From positions 1-22,025 of IMG/VR virus record IMGVR_UViG_3300044627_000771: a DNA stretch of 22,025 nt. One strand, written 5' to 3'. Shown piece after piece: positions 8,201 to 14,296 of the stretch. Positions within the stretch are counted from its first letter, which is position 1. The number at the start of each line of letters is the position of its first letter. The DNA comes from a virus. Both the position numbers and the translations under genes were made by a program. Under the pieces are notes generated by a model, which saw only the letters and a list, made by a program, of their open reading frames with translations, was not told the origin of the DNA and did not search any database.

Positions 8201-8709
8201 TTATTAAGGCTGTCTCTAGCACCTAATAAAGCCTGTGTTTGCCCTAAGAAAACATTTGCAAGTGAGCCAAATGCAGTAGCAAGGCCGGCAGCAGCTGCTG
8301 CCGGCAGTCCCAATCTTGCTGCTAACGTACCTAATGCCCCACCAACTGCACCTGCAGCACCGCTAAAATTGTTTAGACTTCCTGTTGAAGTAGCCATCGC
8401 AGATGCCGCTTGCCCAACTTGATTCTTAAGTGTTTGCGCGGATTGTGCTATGGACGCATTATTTTGTGCAATTTGTTGTGCAGCTTGCTGCTGTGCAGAA
8501 GCAACCGACATTGATGAAGATACTATGTTTTGTCCGGCTGCTTGAAAATTTTGTCCTGCAGTTCTTGCTGATTGCGAGGAGTTTAATACCTGACCATTTA
8601 GATTATTAAGACTACTTCCAACGATTCCGGTACTATTGGCTAATCCATTAACTGATTGTTGTAAAGCATTTATAGCATTCTGTAGATTATCAATATCTTG
8701 TGGGGTCAT
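5230..8709 (-). CDS. Tail tape measure-like protein with C-terminal M15-type peptidase domain
   Basis: A 1159-residue protein. Residues 1-650 are Ala/Gln/Ser-rich and largely helical, with a hydrophobic Gly/Ala stretch at about 117-157, as in tape measure proteins that set tail length. Residues 656-744 are a 12-residue Pro/Thr/Val repeat. Residues about 960-1050 look like a VanY/M15 zinc peptidase: SHKDGRAVDF supplies His993 and Asp1000, and EGKHFH supplies Glu1039 and His1042 in the usual E-x-x-H order. Next comes GGIVRGPKSGFPAMLHGNEM (1058-1077), a motif common near tape measure C-termini, and a helical tail. A role in local peptidoglycan cleavage during DNA entry is inferred. It lies between the portal and gp26-like genes, so it probably fills the place of T4 gp29 despite little visible likeness. 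There is no clear ribosome site; an exact late promoter box lies 39 bases upstream. Confidence 0.8.
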   Translation of the reverse strand: MTPQDIDNLQNAINALQQSVNGLANSTGIVGSSLNNLNGQVLNSSQSARTAGQNFQAAGQNIVSSSMSVASAQQQAAQQIAQNNASIAQSAQTLKNQVGQAASAMATSTGSLNNFSGAAGAVGGALGTLAARLGLPAAAAAGLATAFGSLANVFLGQTQALLGARDSLNKLGGVGQQTASSLYSYAHAAGLHSDTISRMINPIASLGPALLGLGRGAGDAQKAFFELVQVGNENRKQFANIGVFQEEMMKYQGNYVAAQDAAGISLRMQNANMSKLQAASLEYIKNLYELSALTGEEVSTIEKRMRAAREDPIIQLRNLMQQEEINALRQQAEQKDKEGTPESAREAEQLRREAQRLEDELKFRNAVVDQLSVLPAGLQKGVKELLTTGVLGKDNLQMFMSGAAQVIPELAEQARNARDKETGALLAPEDQAKVFADLLAKEMYEPGGRLGQLATTVGPAALLNEQLRNQLFPSDAMKQYARQPEDRAQLRSEAAQQIASAMTSGADSASKIASSLQEAAVALGQATDKLQNVVNPFVQDFDINTQSPVATEEAKRQAAPTTEIDNANKIIGTLDNIAKSDQAAVNFLGSIADDVEKILGLFGINVSEEAKRFKELAQNNIVSQQNVSDPQKSRESSTPAAPVGSEILRRGENTARPVTPPVTPPAETPVTPLVTPPAETPVTPLVTPPAEAPVTPLVTPPTETPVTPLVTAPAETPVTPLVTPPAEAPVTPLVTPPAEAPVTPPTTNVEQDRTTQTEINFQPINVQTNLGTTLELNASLVGKIAGFIRQSNNRARSLRPKVMLALDSAGTKNVSKLDTKTLDTIIDKVANQARLSVPPGSTAGTTTPEAPVITPESETQPQGPNIAELVNSGRLQAETPAMVASKIATPTLRQGAVPTSLAKLIDTGVIDPKYLRGPQEIPTNIRTNARGRKFADDANSKTRDTQGEGYGLDPKLLDGIVKLQQADFGDLTLQHITALNDYYHALNFNNSSHKDGRAVDFTLNKAPTPEQSAKIINILKGIGFGTVKDEYNYPTSSTEGKHFHAEIPKQELPSLDMGGIVRGPKSGFPAMLHGNEMVIPLSPDSLLAELGKKGSDQFASETKTAQQESENISATTLKDDLIRANEMIAKVLTSKLDEVILKLDTGNQTSHKILRHSQV
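6479..6742. repeat. Tandem 36-base repeat inside the tape measure gene
   Basis: Six full 36-base units start at 6479, 6515, 6551, 6587, 6623 and 6659. They are followed by a 24-base partial unit (6695-6718) and two 12-base units (6719-6742). On the coding (minus) strand each encodes a 12-residue unit of the type TPLVTPPAEAPV. Units fall into two alternating sequence versions (Ala-Pro and Thr-Pro types), so the array probably grew by duplication of blocks. It forms a proline-rich spacer between the helical part and the peptidase domain. Confidence 0.95.
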
Positions 8710-8732
8710 TTTTTACACGCTTTTTTTGGTTT

Positions 8733-8740
8733 TATAAATA
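8733..8740 (+). promoter_or_regulatory. Late promoter box (TATAAATA) for baseplate gp26 operon
   Basis: An exact T4 late octamer on the plus strand. The predicted start is near 8746, giving a leader of about 40 bases before the gp26-like ATG at 8788. It faces another exact box on the opposite strand at 8748-8755. Confidence 0.75.
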
Positions 8741-8747
8741 ACTCTAC

Positions 8748-8755
8748 TATTTATA
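8748..8755 (-). promoter_or_regulatory. Late promoter box (TATAAATA) for tape measure gene
   Basis: An exact T4 late octamer on the minus strand, predicted start near 8742, about 33 bases before the tape measure ATG. With the plus box it forms a perfect 8-base inverted repeat separated by seven bases, so the two initiation sites overlap. Confidence 0.75.
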
Positions 8756-8787
8756 GTTTAAAAATTACCCAAAATTAAGAGGACAAT

Positions 8788-9609
8788 ATGGATAATCCAC
8801 TACGTCAACATTTTAGAAGACCGGCCGTTTATATCAAATTACCCAGCGCAGGAGTAGGATATACACAGGATGTCATTGACATGCCCAGTAACGGTGAGTT
8901 GCCGGTTTATCCTATGACCGCATTAGATGAAATTGCATTACGCACACCTGACGCACTGTTTAATGGTGTTGCTGTTGCTGATGTAATCAAGAGTTGCGTA
9001 CCTGCGATTAAAAACCCTATGCAACTCATGGTAAGCGACTTAGATGCTATATTGATTGGTATCAGAAGCGCAGGTGGTCAAGATACTGTTGATATAACAA
9101 CAGTTTGCCCCGGTTGTCAAAATGAAGCAACATATGGTGTAAATCTGATGTCAATATTATCTACGATGAAGTTAGGTAATTATAATGAACCATTAAAACT
9201 TGATACGTTAGAAATTAAATTTAGACCAGTAACCTATATGCAGATGACAAATGCTGCTATTGGTCAGTTTGATTTACAAAAAGTTTTTAACCGTATTGAA
9301 AATATTCAAGACGAAAAAGAAAAAAGAGAAGCAACTCAAGAAGCAATCAAAATGGTAACAACGTTGACTATGAAAGTGATTAGCCAGTCAATTGAATTTG
9401 TTAGAACTCCTGAGGCTGTAGTCACTGATACTGATCATATTAGCGAATTTCTAGAACATTGTGATGCTAATACCTATAATAAAATCAAAGACTATAACGC
9501 AAAATTAAAAGAAAGCACCGAAATCAAACCGTTAAACATCACATGTACCGGATGTAATAAAGATTACAAACAACCCTTCACATTAAATTCATCCGATTTT
9601 TTCGGATGA
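8788..9609 (+). CDS. 26: Baseplate hub subunit, gp26-like
   Basis: A 273-residue protein that resembles the T4-family baseplate hub protein gp26 (T4_baseplate family) as found in marine T4-like phages. The N-terminal block VYIKLPSAGVGYTQ, the segment YPMTALDEIALRTPDALFNG (about residues 42-61), and two CxxC pairs (Cys107/Cys110 and Cys253/Cys256) suggest a zinc-ribbon-like fold. T4 gp26 is shorter (208 residues). AGAGGA lies five bases before the ATG. The stop overlaps the next start as ATGA, indicating translational coupling. The place next to the tape measure gene, with a small gp51-position gene behind it, agrees with T4 order (26, 51). It should act in baseplate hub assembly; T4 gp26 is a low-copy or assembly component, so its presence in the virion is uncertain. 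Confidence 0.72.
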   Translation: MDNPLRQHFRRPAVYIKLPSAGVGYTQDVIDMPSNGELPVYPMTALDEIALRTPDALFNGVAVADVIKSCVPAIKNPMQLMVSDLDAILIGIRSAGGQDTVDITTVCPGCQNEATYGVNLMSILSTMKLGNYNEPLKLDTLEIKFRPVTYMQMTNAAIGQFDLQKVFNRIENIQDEKEKREATQEAIKMVTTLTMKVISQSIEFVRTPEAVVTDTDHISEFLEHCDANTYNKIKDYNAKLKESTEIKPLNITCTGCNKDYKQPFTLNSSDFFG

Positions 9610-9833
9610 CGCTTCTGGCTTCTTCCCCTGCAGAAGTCACGAAGTTAATCACAGATATGGAGAATGAAGTTAGGGGTATCAAAGAAGCAGCATTAGCCAT
9701 GGCTTGGCATCTACGCGGAGGTGCCACATATGAAGATATATTGAATATGTCTGTCGACGAACGTAAAGCAATCAACAAAATTATTGAAGCACATATGGAA
9801 ACAACTAAGAAGACCGGACTTAATTATTTTTAA
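9606..9833 (+). CDS. Small helical protein in gp51 position
   Basis: A 75-residue protein, mostly helical, with AMAWHLRGGATYEDILNMS (about residues 31-49) and the ending ETTKKTGLNYF. Its start overlaps the gp26-like stop (ATGA at 9606-9609), so it is probably translated by coupling. Small proteins with this W-H-x-RGG and ETTKK ending follow gp26 in other marine T4-like phages, where some are annotated as baseplate hub assembly catalyst gp51. T4 gp51 itself is much longer (249 residues), so the equivalence is positional and I do not assign the symbol. Confidence 0.7.
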   Translation: MTLLASSPAEVTKLITDMENEVRGIKEAALAMAWHLRGGATYEDILNMSVDERKAINKIIEAHMETTKKTGLNYF

Positions 9834-9850
9834 GTTGTCCTTCGGACAAC
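9834..9850. terminator. Hairpin after gp26-gp51 genes, possible bidirectional terminator
   Basis: GTTGTCC and GGACAAC form a perfect 7-base-pair stem around a TTC loop, starting directly after the stop codon of the small plus gene and between converging transcripts. CTTCGG-type loops are frequent in T4-family terminators. There is no immediate U-tract; T-rich sequence comes only about 27 bases later, so efficiency is uncertain. Confidence 0.55.
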
Positions 9851-9920
9851 ACTTCACTCGCTATCGCTCGTTCAGTATTTTAATTTTATAAGGATTTAGA
9901 TTATTTGCCGCTTTGAATCC

Positions 9921-9947
9921 ATGGTAGTGCTATCACAGCACTACCAT
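9921..9947. repeat. 11-base inverted repeat, strong hairpin
   Basis: ATGGTAGTGCT and AGCACTACCAT form a perfect 11-base-pair stem with the five-base loop ATCAC. It lies inside the presumed gene remnant, 18 bases from its stop codon, and has no U-tract on either side. It could be a transcript-end or stability structure between the convergent operons. Confidence 0.6.
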
Positions 9948-10156
9948 AAGTTGGACTTGCCTGCCCATCACCCATGTCGTTTGTTCCAATATATCTAGCC
10001 TGTTGTGCTGATACATCCTACCGGTTATACTGTAAAGTTTATGGACTGTAGTTGTAGACTCTCATCTACTATAACGCATGTTACATATCCGCAAAACGAA
10101 ATAAGATATGTACTCATCGTGGGTTCGCAAACCTGTCGATTGCCCACTCGGTATGC

Positions 10157-10175
10157 GACACATATATAATGTGTC
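10157..10175. repeat. 7-base inverted repeat
   Basis: GACACAT and ATGTGTC pair around ATATA. A second short hairpin, GCAGAG-CATC-CTCTGC, lies at 10225-10240. Together with the 9921 hairpin they make 9920-10245 richer in dyads than the neighbouring genes. Both may be coincidental. Confidence 0.4.
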
Positions 10176-10250
10176 TTTACTCCAGATCCGCAGGTAACTA
10201 GTGTACTAGACTTGCTCAAGGAGAGCAGAGCATCCTCTGCCAAACAAATT

Positions 10251-10808
10251 TTAGATTGTTGTAGAAATTGTCAAAGTTTTAGTTGACGTGGTGTCTGGTG
10301 AGTTTGAAGAATATACTTTTAATAAATCTGAGTTTAAATTGAAAAAATGGTTGAATTCTATGATTAGCCAGTCTTTATGCTTTTTACTTGTGTAATATAA
10401 AAATTGATCAGTAATCCATGTTAATTTAGTTTGTACGCAAACAAAACTGCCCTTTCTGTTAAATTTCATAAACAAAATGTTTAAATCATTTTCGTCGCTA
10501 ACTTCCATCATTTGATCTAACCAACTATCTAATACTTTACAATCTCCTGTTAATACAAGATGAAATGGAAAATCAGCGTATGACTTGCATTCTGCGTTAA
10601 ATCTAGGAAAACTTTGTCCAGGAACTATATCACCTTTGAAACTGCGTATCTGTCCCTCATGTAAGATTTGTGTCCTTACTTTATTTTTTCCGCCTACGTA
10701 TGCACCGCTGCCCGGCGCACGTATAAAACTCTCATTGTATTTTTCACTTAAAAATCTAGCGACTTCACGTTCCCAACTAGACCCTTTTTGTTTCTGTGGA
10801 CTTGGCAT
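10251..10808 (-). CDS. PD-(D/E)XK family nuclease, possible Holliday junction resolvase
   Basis: A 185-residue protein that begins MPSPQKQKGSSWEREVARFL. An early Glu (Glu13 or Glu15), an Asp in the FKGDIV segment (Asp60) and ECK (Glu73-x-Lys75) make the E...D...ExK pattern of this nuclease fold, in an arrangement like archaeal-type Holliday junction resolvases. GSGAYVGGK (33-41) is a likely DNA-contacting loop. Beyond about residue 165 the tail is Ser/Thr-rich and unassigned. It lies 22 bases after the radical SAM gene in the recombination operon, and AGGGAT lies about ten bases before the ATG. A role in resolving branched DNA for packaging or recombination is inferred from the fold and from gp46/gp47 nearby. 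Restriction-like or repair nuclease activity are alternatives. Confidence 0.7.
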   Translation of the reverse strand: MPSPQKQKGSSWEREVARFLSEKYNESFIRAPGSGAYVGGKNKVRTQILHEGQIRSFKGDIVPGQSFPRFNAECKSYADFPFHLVLTGDCKVLDSWLDQMMEVSDENDLNILFMKFNRKGSFVCVQTKLTWITDQFLYYTSKKHKDWLIIEFNHFFNLNSDLLKVYSSNSPDTTSTKTLTISTTI

Positions 10809-10830
10809 GCGATTACTTATCCCTGTCTTT

Positions 10831-11934
10831 TTAATTCGTTAAAAATCCTACAGCATAGGGTTCATCTACAAGAGAACTGTGACACTTGTGTTCACATTCT
10901 ACCCATGCCTTTTTTGTATCATCAAAACTATTAAAGAGGTATTTCCAAACATCATCATTTAAAACTTCTTCTAATGATTTTGTTTTAATACAAACTTTAT
11001 CTCTGTATACTTGATGAAAACTATCTTTCCAATAAATTCTTTTACGCTCAGTTTCGTTATAGTCATAGGGAAAACTTACCCAACTGCATGGGTGTAGTAC
11101 TCCATCAGCACTTACATATAAACCGCGATTACCTATACTACACATAGGAGTTATAAATTTATTATGCTTACTTGACACTTCTTTATATAAATCATAATTT
11201 TTTTGCAGGTATGAATCGTTGTTTTGTTTTCTACCTGTGATATCTTTAAAATATCTTTCGTACCTATGTGTCTTGCTAATGAATTCGGCTCTAGGTTCTA
11301 ATGGATCAGTATTACCACCGAACGACTCGCCATACTTACTACCGAATTTCGTGCTATAAGTTAGTTGTAATCCGTCGCAACCCTTTTCTTTTGCTAGATT
11401 ATAGATAGTATCTAAATGGTCTTGATTAAACGAAAATACAATAGTTGCCCAATAAACGAATGCAGGGCTTTCCTTACACATGATTTCCATACCAGTCATT
11501 ATAGATTCCCAATCATTGTTGACTCTGTATAGATCGTTAGATTTTTCATCATACCCATCTATACTAAAGTTTATGGTATCATACTCATTTGATAGTTTTG
11601 CGAATTTTCGCCACCAGTCTGGTTTTTTGTAACTTCCATTTGTTATAGTATAGATATGAATCTTTTCGTTATGACTTTTGATATACTCAATAATTTCAAG
11701 GTACTGTGAAGCATAAATCGGATCTCCGATATCACCGCACATTGTGATTCTCTTTACTTCATTCTTAAGTAAGTCAGGAGTTAATGTATTCTCAAAAAAC
11801 TTTAAATCAAGTTCATGATTAAACCACGGTACACGATCTGTGTCATTTCTAGGACATCTTGGACATTGTAGCGTACATTTGCCGCTTACTTCAAAATGCC
11901 AATGATATAATTGCCATGGATATTTTAAGTTCAT
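10831..11934 (-). CDS. Radical SAM enzyme with C-terminal auxiliary cluster region
   Basis: A 367-residue protein. CTLQCPRC (Cys20, Cys24, Cys27) is the CxxxCxxC site for the 4Fe-4S cluster that cleaves S-adenosylmethionine. MCGDIGDP (65-72) is in the place of the GGEP SAM-binding motif, and TITNG (96-100) and NFSIDG (122-127) are typical barrel strands. The C-terminal part has Cys265, Cys283, Cys315, Cys347 and Cys351, the CSIGNRGLYVSADGVLHPCS layout of SPASM/twitch-type auxiliary iron-sulfur domains. The substrate is unknown; members act on peptides, sugars, or other small molecules. Its ATG overlaps the dehydrogenase stop (ATGA), so the two products are probably made together and may act in one pathway. 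This is an accessory metabolic or modification gene, absent from the T4 core set. Confidence 0.88.
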   Translation of the reverse strand: MNLKYPWQLYHWHFEVSGKCTLQCPRCPRNDTDRVPWFNHELDLKFFENTLTPDLLKNEVKRITMCGDIGDPIYASQYLEIIEYIKSHNEKIHIYTITNGSYKKPDWWRKFAKLSNEYDTINFSIDGYDEKSNDLYRVNNDWESIMTGMEIMCKESPAFVYWATIVFSFNQDHLDTIYNLAKEKGCDGLQLTYSTKFGSKYGESFGGNTDPLEPRAEFISKTHRYERYFKDITGRKQNNDSYLQKNYDLYKEVSSKHNKFITPMCSIGNRGLYVSADGVLHPCSWVSFPYDYNETERKRIYWKDSFHQVYRDKVCIKTKSLEEVLNDDVWKYLFNSFDDTKKAWVECEHKCHSSLVDEPYAVGFLTN

Positions 11935-12533
11935 GGACTTATCTCAATAAATTTTATATTGTCATCAAATAAGATTTTGATGATTTGTCCTGCAACATAT
12001 TTGGCTGTTAGATGTTTATTTTGATAAATGTCCTGATATCTTTCAGTATCATTTTTATATCTGTTTTTATTAAAATTTGTTTTAGTAAGACCTACACGAA
12101 CCTCTAAAGTCCTTATATTAGGATACTCTATTTGAAGCATCCTATTAAAGTCTGACAATGATTTTTTAGTTAAACTATAAGTTAAATTATTAGGGTAATA
12201 TCTTTTATTATTAGTGCTAGTAATATTAACAATCTTACAATTTGAATTTTGTTTTAATACTTTTTGTGTCAGTAAGACAGGAGATAATAAGTTGGTATTT
12301 AAAATAGAAACGACATTATTTGGATCATGGTTATCAAAAATTATCTTACCGCCTATATCTGTACCGGCCATGTTAATTAGTATATCAACATCGGGCATGT
12401 CAAATTCTATAACGTCTTGTATATTAGATAAGTCTAAAATATCCCGGGTGAGCGGTATAATCTCAAACTTGTCAAGACTATTGGTTAATTCTTTTCCAAT
12501 ACCGCTATTGGCACCCGTTATTGCTATTTTCAT
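11931..12533 (-). CDS. Short-chain dehydrogenase/reductase (SDR family)
   Basis: A 200-residue Rossmann-fold NAD(P)-dependent oxidoreductase. The dinucleotide motif TGANSGIG is at residues 6-13, NMAG (for NNAG) at 54-57, the catalytic Ser is in ITSTNN (Ser106), and YSLTK gives Tyr119 and Lys123. All key residues are present, so it should be active. It is shorter than usual (about 250), ending soon after the substrate loop. It starts in the overlap with the gp46 stop (ATGA at 12530-12533) and ends in the overlap with the radical SAM start (11931-11934). This coupling suggests a two-enzyme step with the radical SAM protein. The substrate cannot be told from sequence. Confidence 0.88.
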   Translation of the reverse strand: MKIAITGANSGIGKELTNSLDKFEIIPLTRDILDLSNIQDVIEFDMPDVDILINMAGTDIGGKIIFDNHDPNNVVSILNTNLLSPVLLTQKVLKQNSNCKIVNITSTNNKRYYPNNLTYSLTKKSLSDFNRMLQIEYPNIRTLEVRVGLTKTNFNKNRYKNDTERYQDIYQNKHLTAKYVAGQIIKILFDDNIKFIEISP

Positions 12534-14296
12534 AGTACAAGGTCATGTGTCGTATTATATGTTGTAAAGCCATTCTCTTTAACGACCTTGAGAACGCTAG
12601 GTACACGACCGGCTAATTCTTCTCTATGTGAGACTAGCCATACGCTCTTGTTACGATTACGGCTCATATCCTTCAAGATAGCCATGCTATTCTCAACACC
12701 AATGCTATCCATACCGCTATCAATAAGTTCGTCAATAAACAAGGTATTGATAGGACTGTATAGACTTTCCCATACATCACGGAATGCAAACGACAGTCCT
12801 AATATCAATCTGTTACGTTCACCGCGACTTAAGTTATCAAAGTCTAACTCGCGCCCATACTCAGTTATCTCAACAGATAGATCGTTTAAAAATATTACTT
12901 GATGAGGTAATCCGATTCTATCAAGGTAGTGTGTGAGCCTTGCGTTGAGATAACTGAGATTTTGATCTATGATTTTCTTGCGTACAAAACTGTCTTTGTT
13001 TGTTAATAGGTCTAATAAAAACTTTTGATGTTCAAGAAGTTTAGTATATGCGTTAATACTATTAAAGTCAACAATTTGTAAGGCCTGATTCTCCATCTCA
13101 CTTATTTGATCTGTATATGGATTTTCTTCCTTTGATTTTTCATCAATTTTACTAATAAGGCTATCTACTAGGCTACGATGCTGAAATGCTTCTTGCTCTG
13201 TATCATAGTAGAGAACTGGCTGTTTGCCAATCGTTCCTAGTTCTTGTTTGGCTTTGTGGTAGGTTGCCAAACTAATATTAAGTGTTTCAATATTCTTTTC
13301 AGTTTCTTTTACAAACTTTTCTTTTTCTTTTTGTAATTTCTTATGCTGATCGTCATGTATCTCTTGACCGCAAGTATGGCACTTATGTTCTTCAATCGTG
13401 GCTAATTCTTTCTTAGCCTTTTTAAGTGCTTTCTCTTCACGCTCTACATCAGCCTCTTCTCTTGCGATAGCCTTGTCAATATCAGCATGATCTTTCTTTC
13501 GCTGATTATATGCAGTCAAATCTTTATGACCTTGAAGTTCAGCATCAATATCTAACTTCTTAAGTTCATCTAAATCATCTGTTAGTTTCTTTAAATCATC
13601 ACTGTGCTTGGCATCCCAAAGTTTTGCTCTGCGTTTTAAATTTTCAATTTGTTCTAATATACGCTTGTTTGCTTCTTCAATTGCCTTGTTTTTATATTCT
13701 TCTTCTGTGATTTTATCTTTAGTTTGTTTAATTTGGTCTTTGATTAGTTCTGCTTTTTCGCTGAGTAATGTGATGCCAAGCAACTGTTCAATAATGTTAC
13801 GTTGTTCATTTGTTTTCATCGCTAAGAACGGCTCGCTGTATGTGTTTAACGCAATGATTTGCTTGAACATATCAGGAGTCATTCCAATAGCACGTTCAAT
13901 ATGCTCTTGTGTTTCTTTGTTTTCACCTTGAGCATCGTTGACACATTCTTCTTCTTTATTATCTACATAAAACTTGAGTATGTTCGGCTTGCGACCACGT
14001 TCAATTTTATAGTCTACACCATTACACTGAAATTCTAATGTAACCATCATGCCTTTAGCATTGGTGCGATTTATTAAGTTATCTTTACGAATGTTGTTGA
14101 TTGGGGTTCCAAACAACACATAACTCAAACCCTGAATAAGAGTGGTCTTACCAGTGCCATTTCTAGCACCATCTCCACCTAGATCAAGATTCTCTCCTAA
14201 AATCAGAGTTAATTCTTTACTATCAAAGTTTACAGCCTGGGTAACGGCACCTATTGATAAAAAATTTCGTAATGTTATATTTTTTAGTTGTATCAT
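12530..14296 (-). CDS. 46: Recombination endonuclease subunit gp46 (Rad50/SbcC-like ATPase)
   Basis: A 588-residue SMC-like ATPase that pairs with gp47 to resect DNA ends for recombination-dependent replication and to degrade host DNA. Walker A GARNGTGKTT is at 43-52 (Lys50), followed by two long coiled-coil arms flanking a zinc hook CHTCGQ (Cys306, Cys309). The ABC signature LSRGERN includes Ser490, and Walker B LFIDELID has Asp522 and Glu523. Length is near T4 gp46 (560). The start overlaps the gp47 stop by ATGA (14293-14296), the usual 47-46 order and coupling. The stop overlaps the SDR start, so accessory genes have been joined seamlessly to it. Confidence 0.95.
   Translation of the reverse strand: MIQLKNITLRNFLSIGAVTQAVNFDSKELTLILGENLDLGGDGARNGTGKTTLIQGLSYVLFGTPINNIRKDNLINRTNAKGMMVTLEFQCNGVDYKIERGRKPNILKFYVDNKEEECVNDAQGENKETQEHIERAIGMTPDMFKQIIALNTYSEPFLAMKTNEQRNIIEQLLGITLLSEKAELIKDQIKQTKDKITEEEYKNKAIEEANKRILEQIENLKRRAKLWDAKHSDDLKKLTDDLDELKKLDIDAELQGHKDLTAYNQRKKDHADIDKAIAREEADVEREEKALKKAKKELATIEEHKCHTCGQEIHDDQHKKLQKEKEKFVKETEKNIETLNISLATYHKAKQELGTIGKQPVLYYDTEQEAFQHRSLVDSLISKIDEKSKEENPYTDQISEMENQALQIVDFNSINAYTKLLEHQKFLLDLLTNKDSFVRKKIIDQNLSYLNARLTHYLDRIGLPHQVIFLNDLSVEITEYGRELDFDNLSRGERNRLILGLSFAFRDVWESLYSPINTLFIDELIDSGMDSIGVENSMAILKDMSRNRNKSVWLVSHREELAGRVPSVLKVVKENGFTTYNTTHDLVL

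Larger units (their letters stand above)
9901..10243 (-). pseudogene. Frameshifted remnant of a protein gene (function unknown)
   Basis: In a 417-base stretch with no intact large ORF, three minus-strand frames join into one protein-like reading. Frame one (10243 to about 10060; its stop is at 10025) ends ...YVTCVIVDE. A second frame continues ESTTTTVHKLYSITGR. A third, 10017-9901, reads DVSAQQARYIGTNDMGDG and ends ALPWIQSGK before a TAA. Removing a duplicated GA near 10058 and adding one G near 10017 would restore a single frame. The end has ordinary protein-like composition while the upstream part is Cys-rich. Frame one has only a TTG start and no ribosome site, so it may have been the 3' end of a gene, possibly read on from the nuclease operon. 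The alternatives are assembly errors or chance open frames. Confidence 0.45.

Noticed and set aside
10121-10134. GGGTTCGCAAACCT resembling a tRNA T-arm
   Set aside because: The stem around a seven-base TTC loop does not pair (position 61 would be A opposite G53), and no acceptor, D or anticodon stems fit at the right distances on either strand. It folds better as a simple hairpin with loop CGCA.
11152-11159. TATAAATT on the plus strand
   Set aside because: It is internal to the radical SAM gene and points antisense, with no plus-strand gene downstream.
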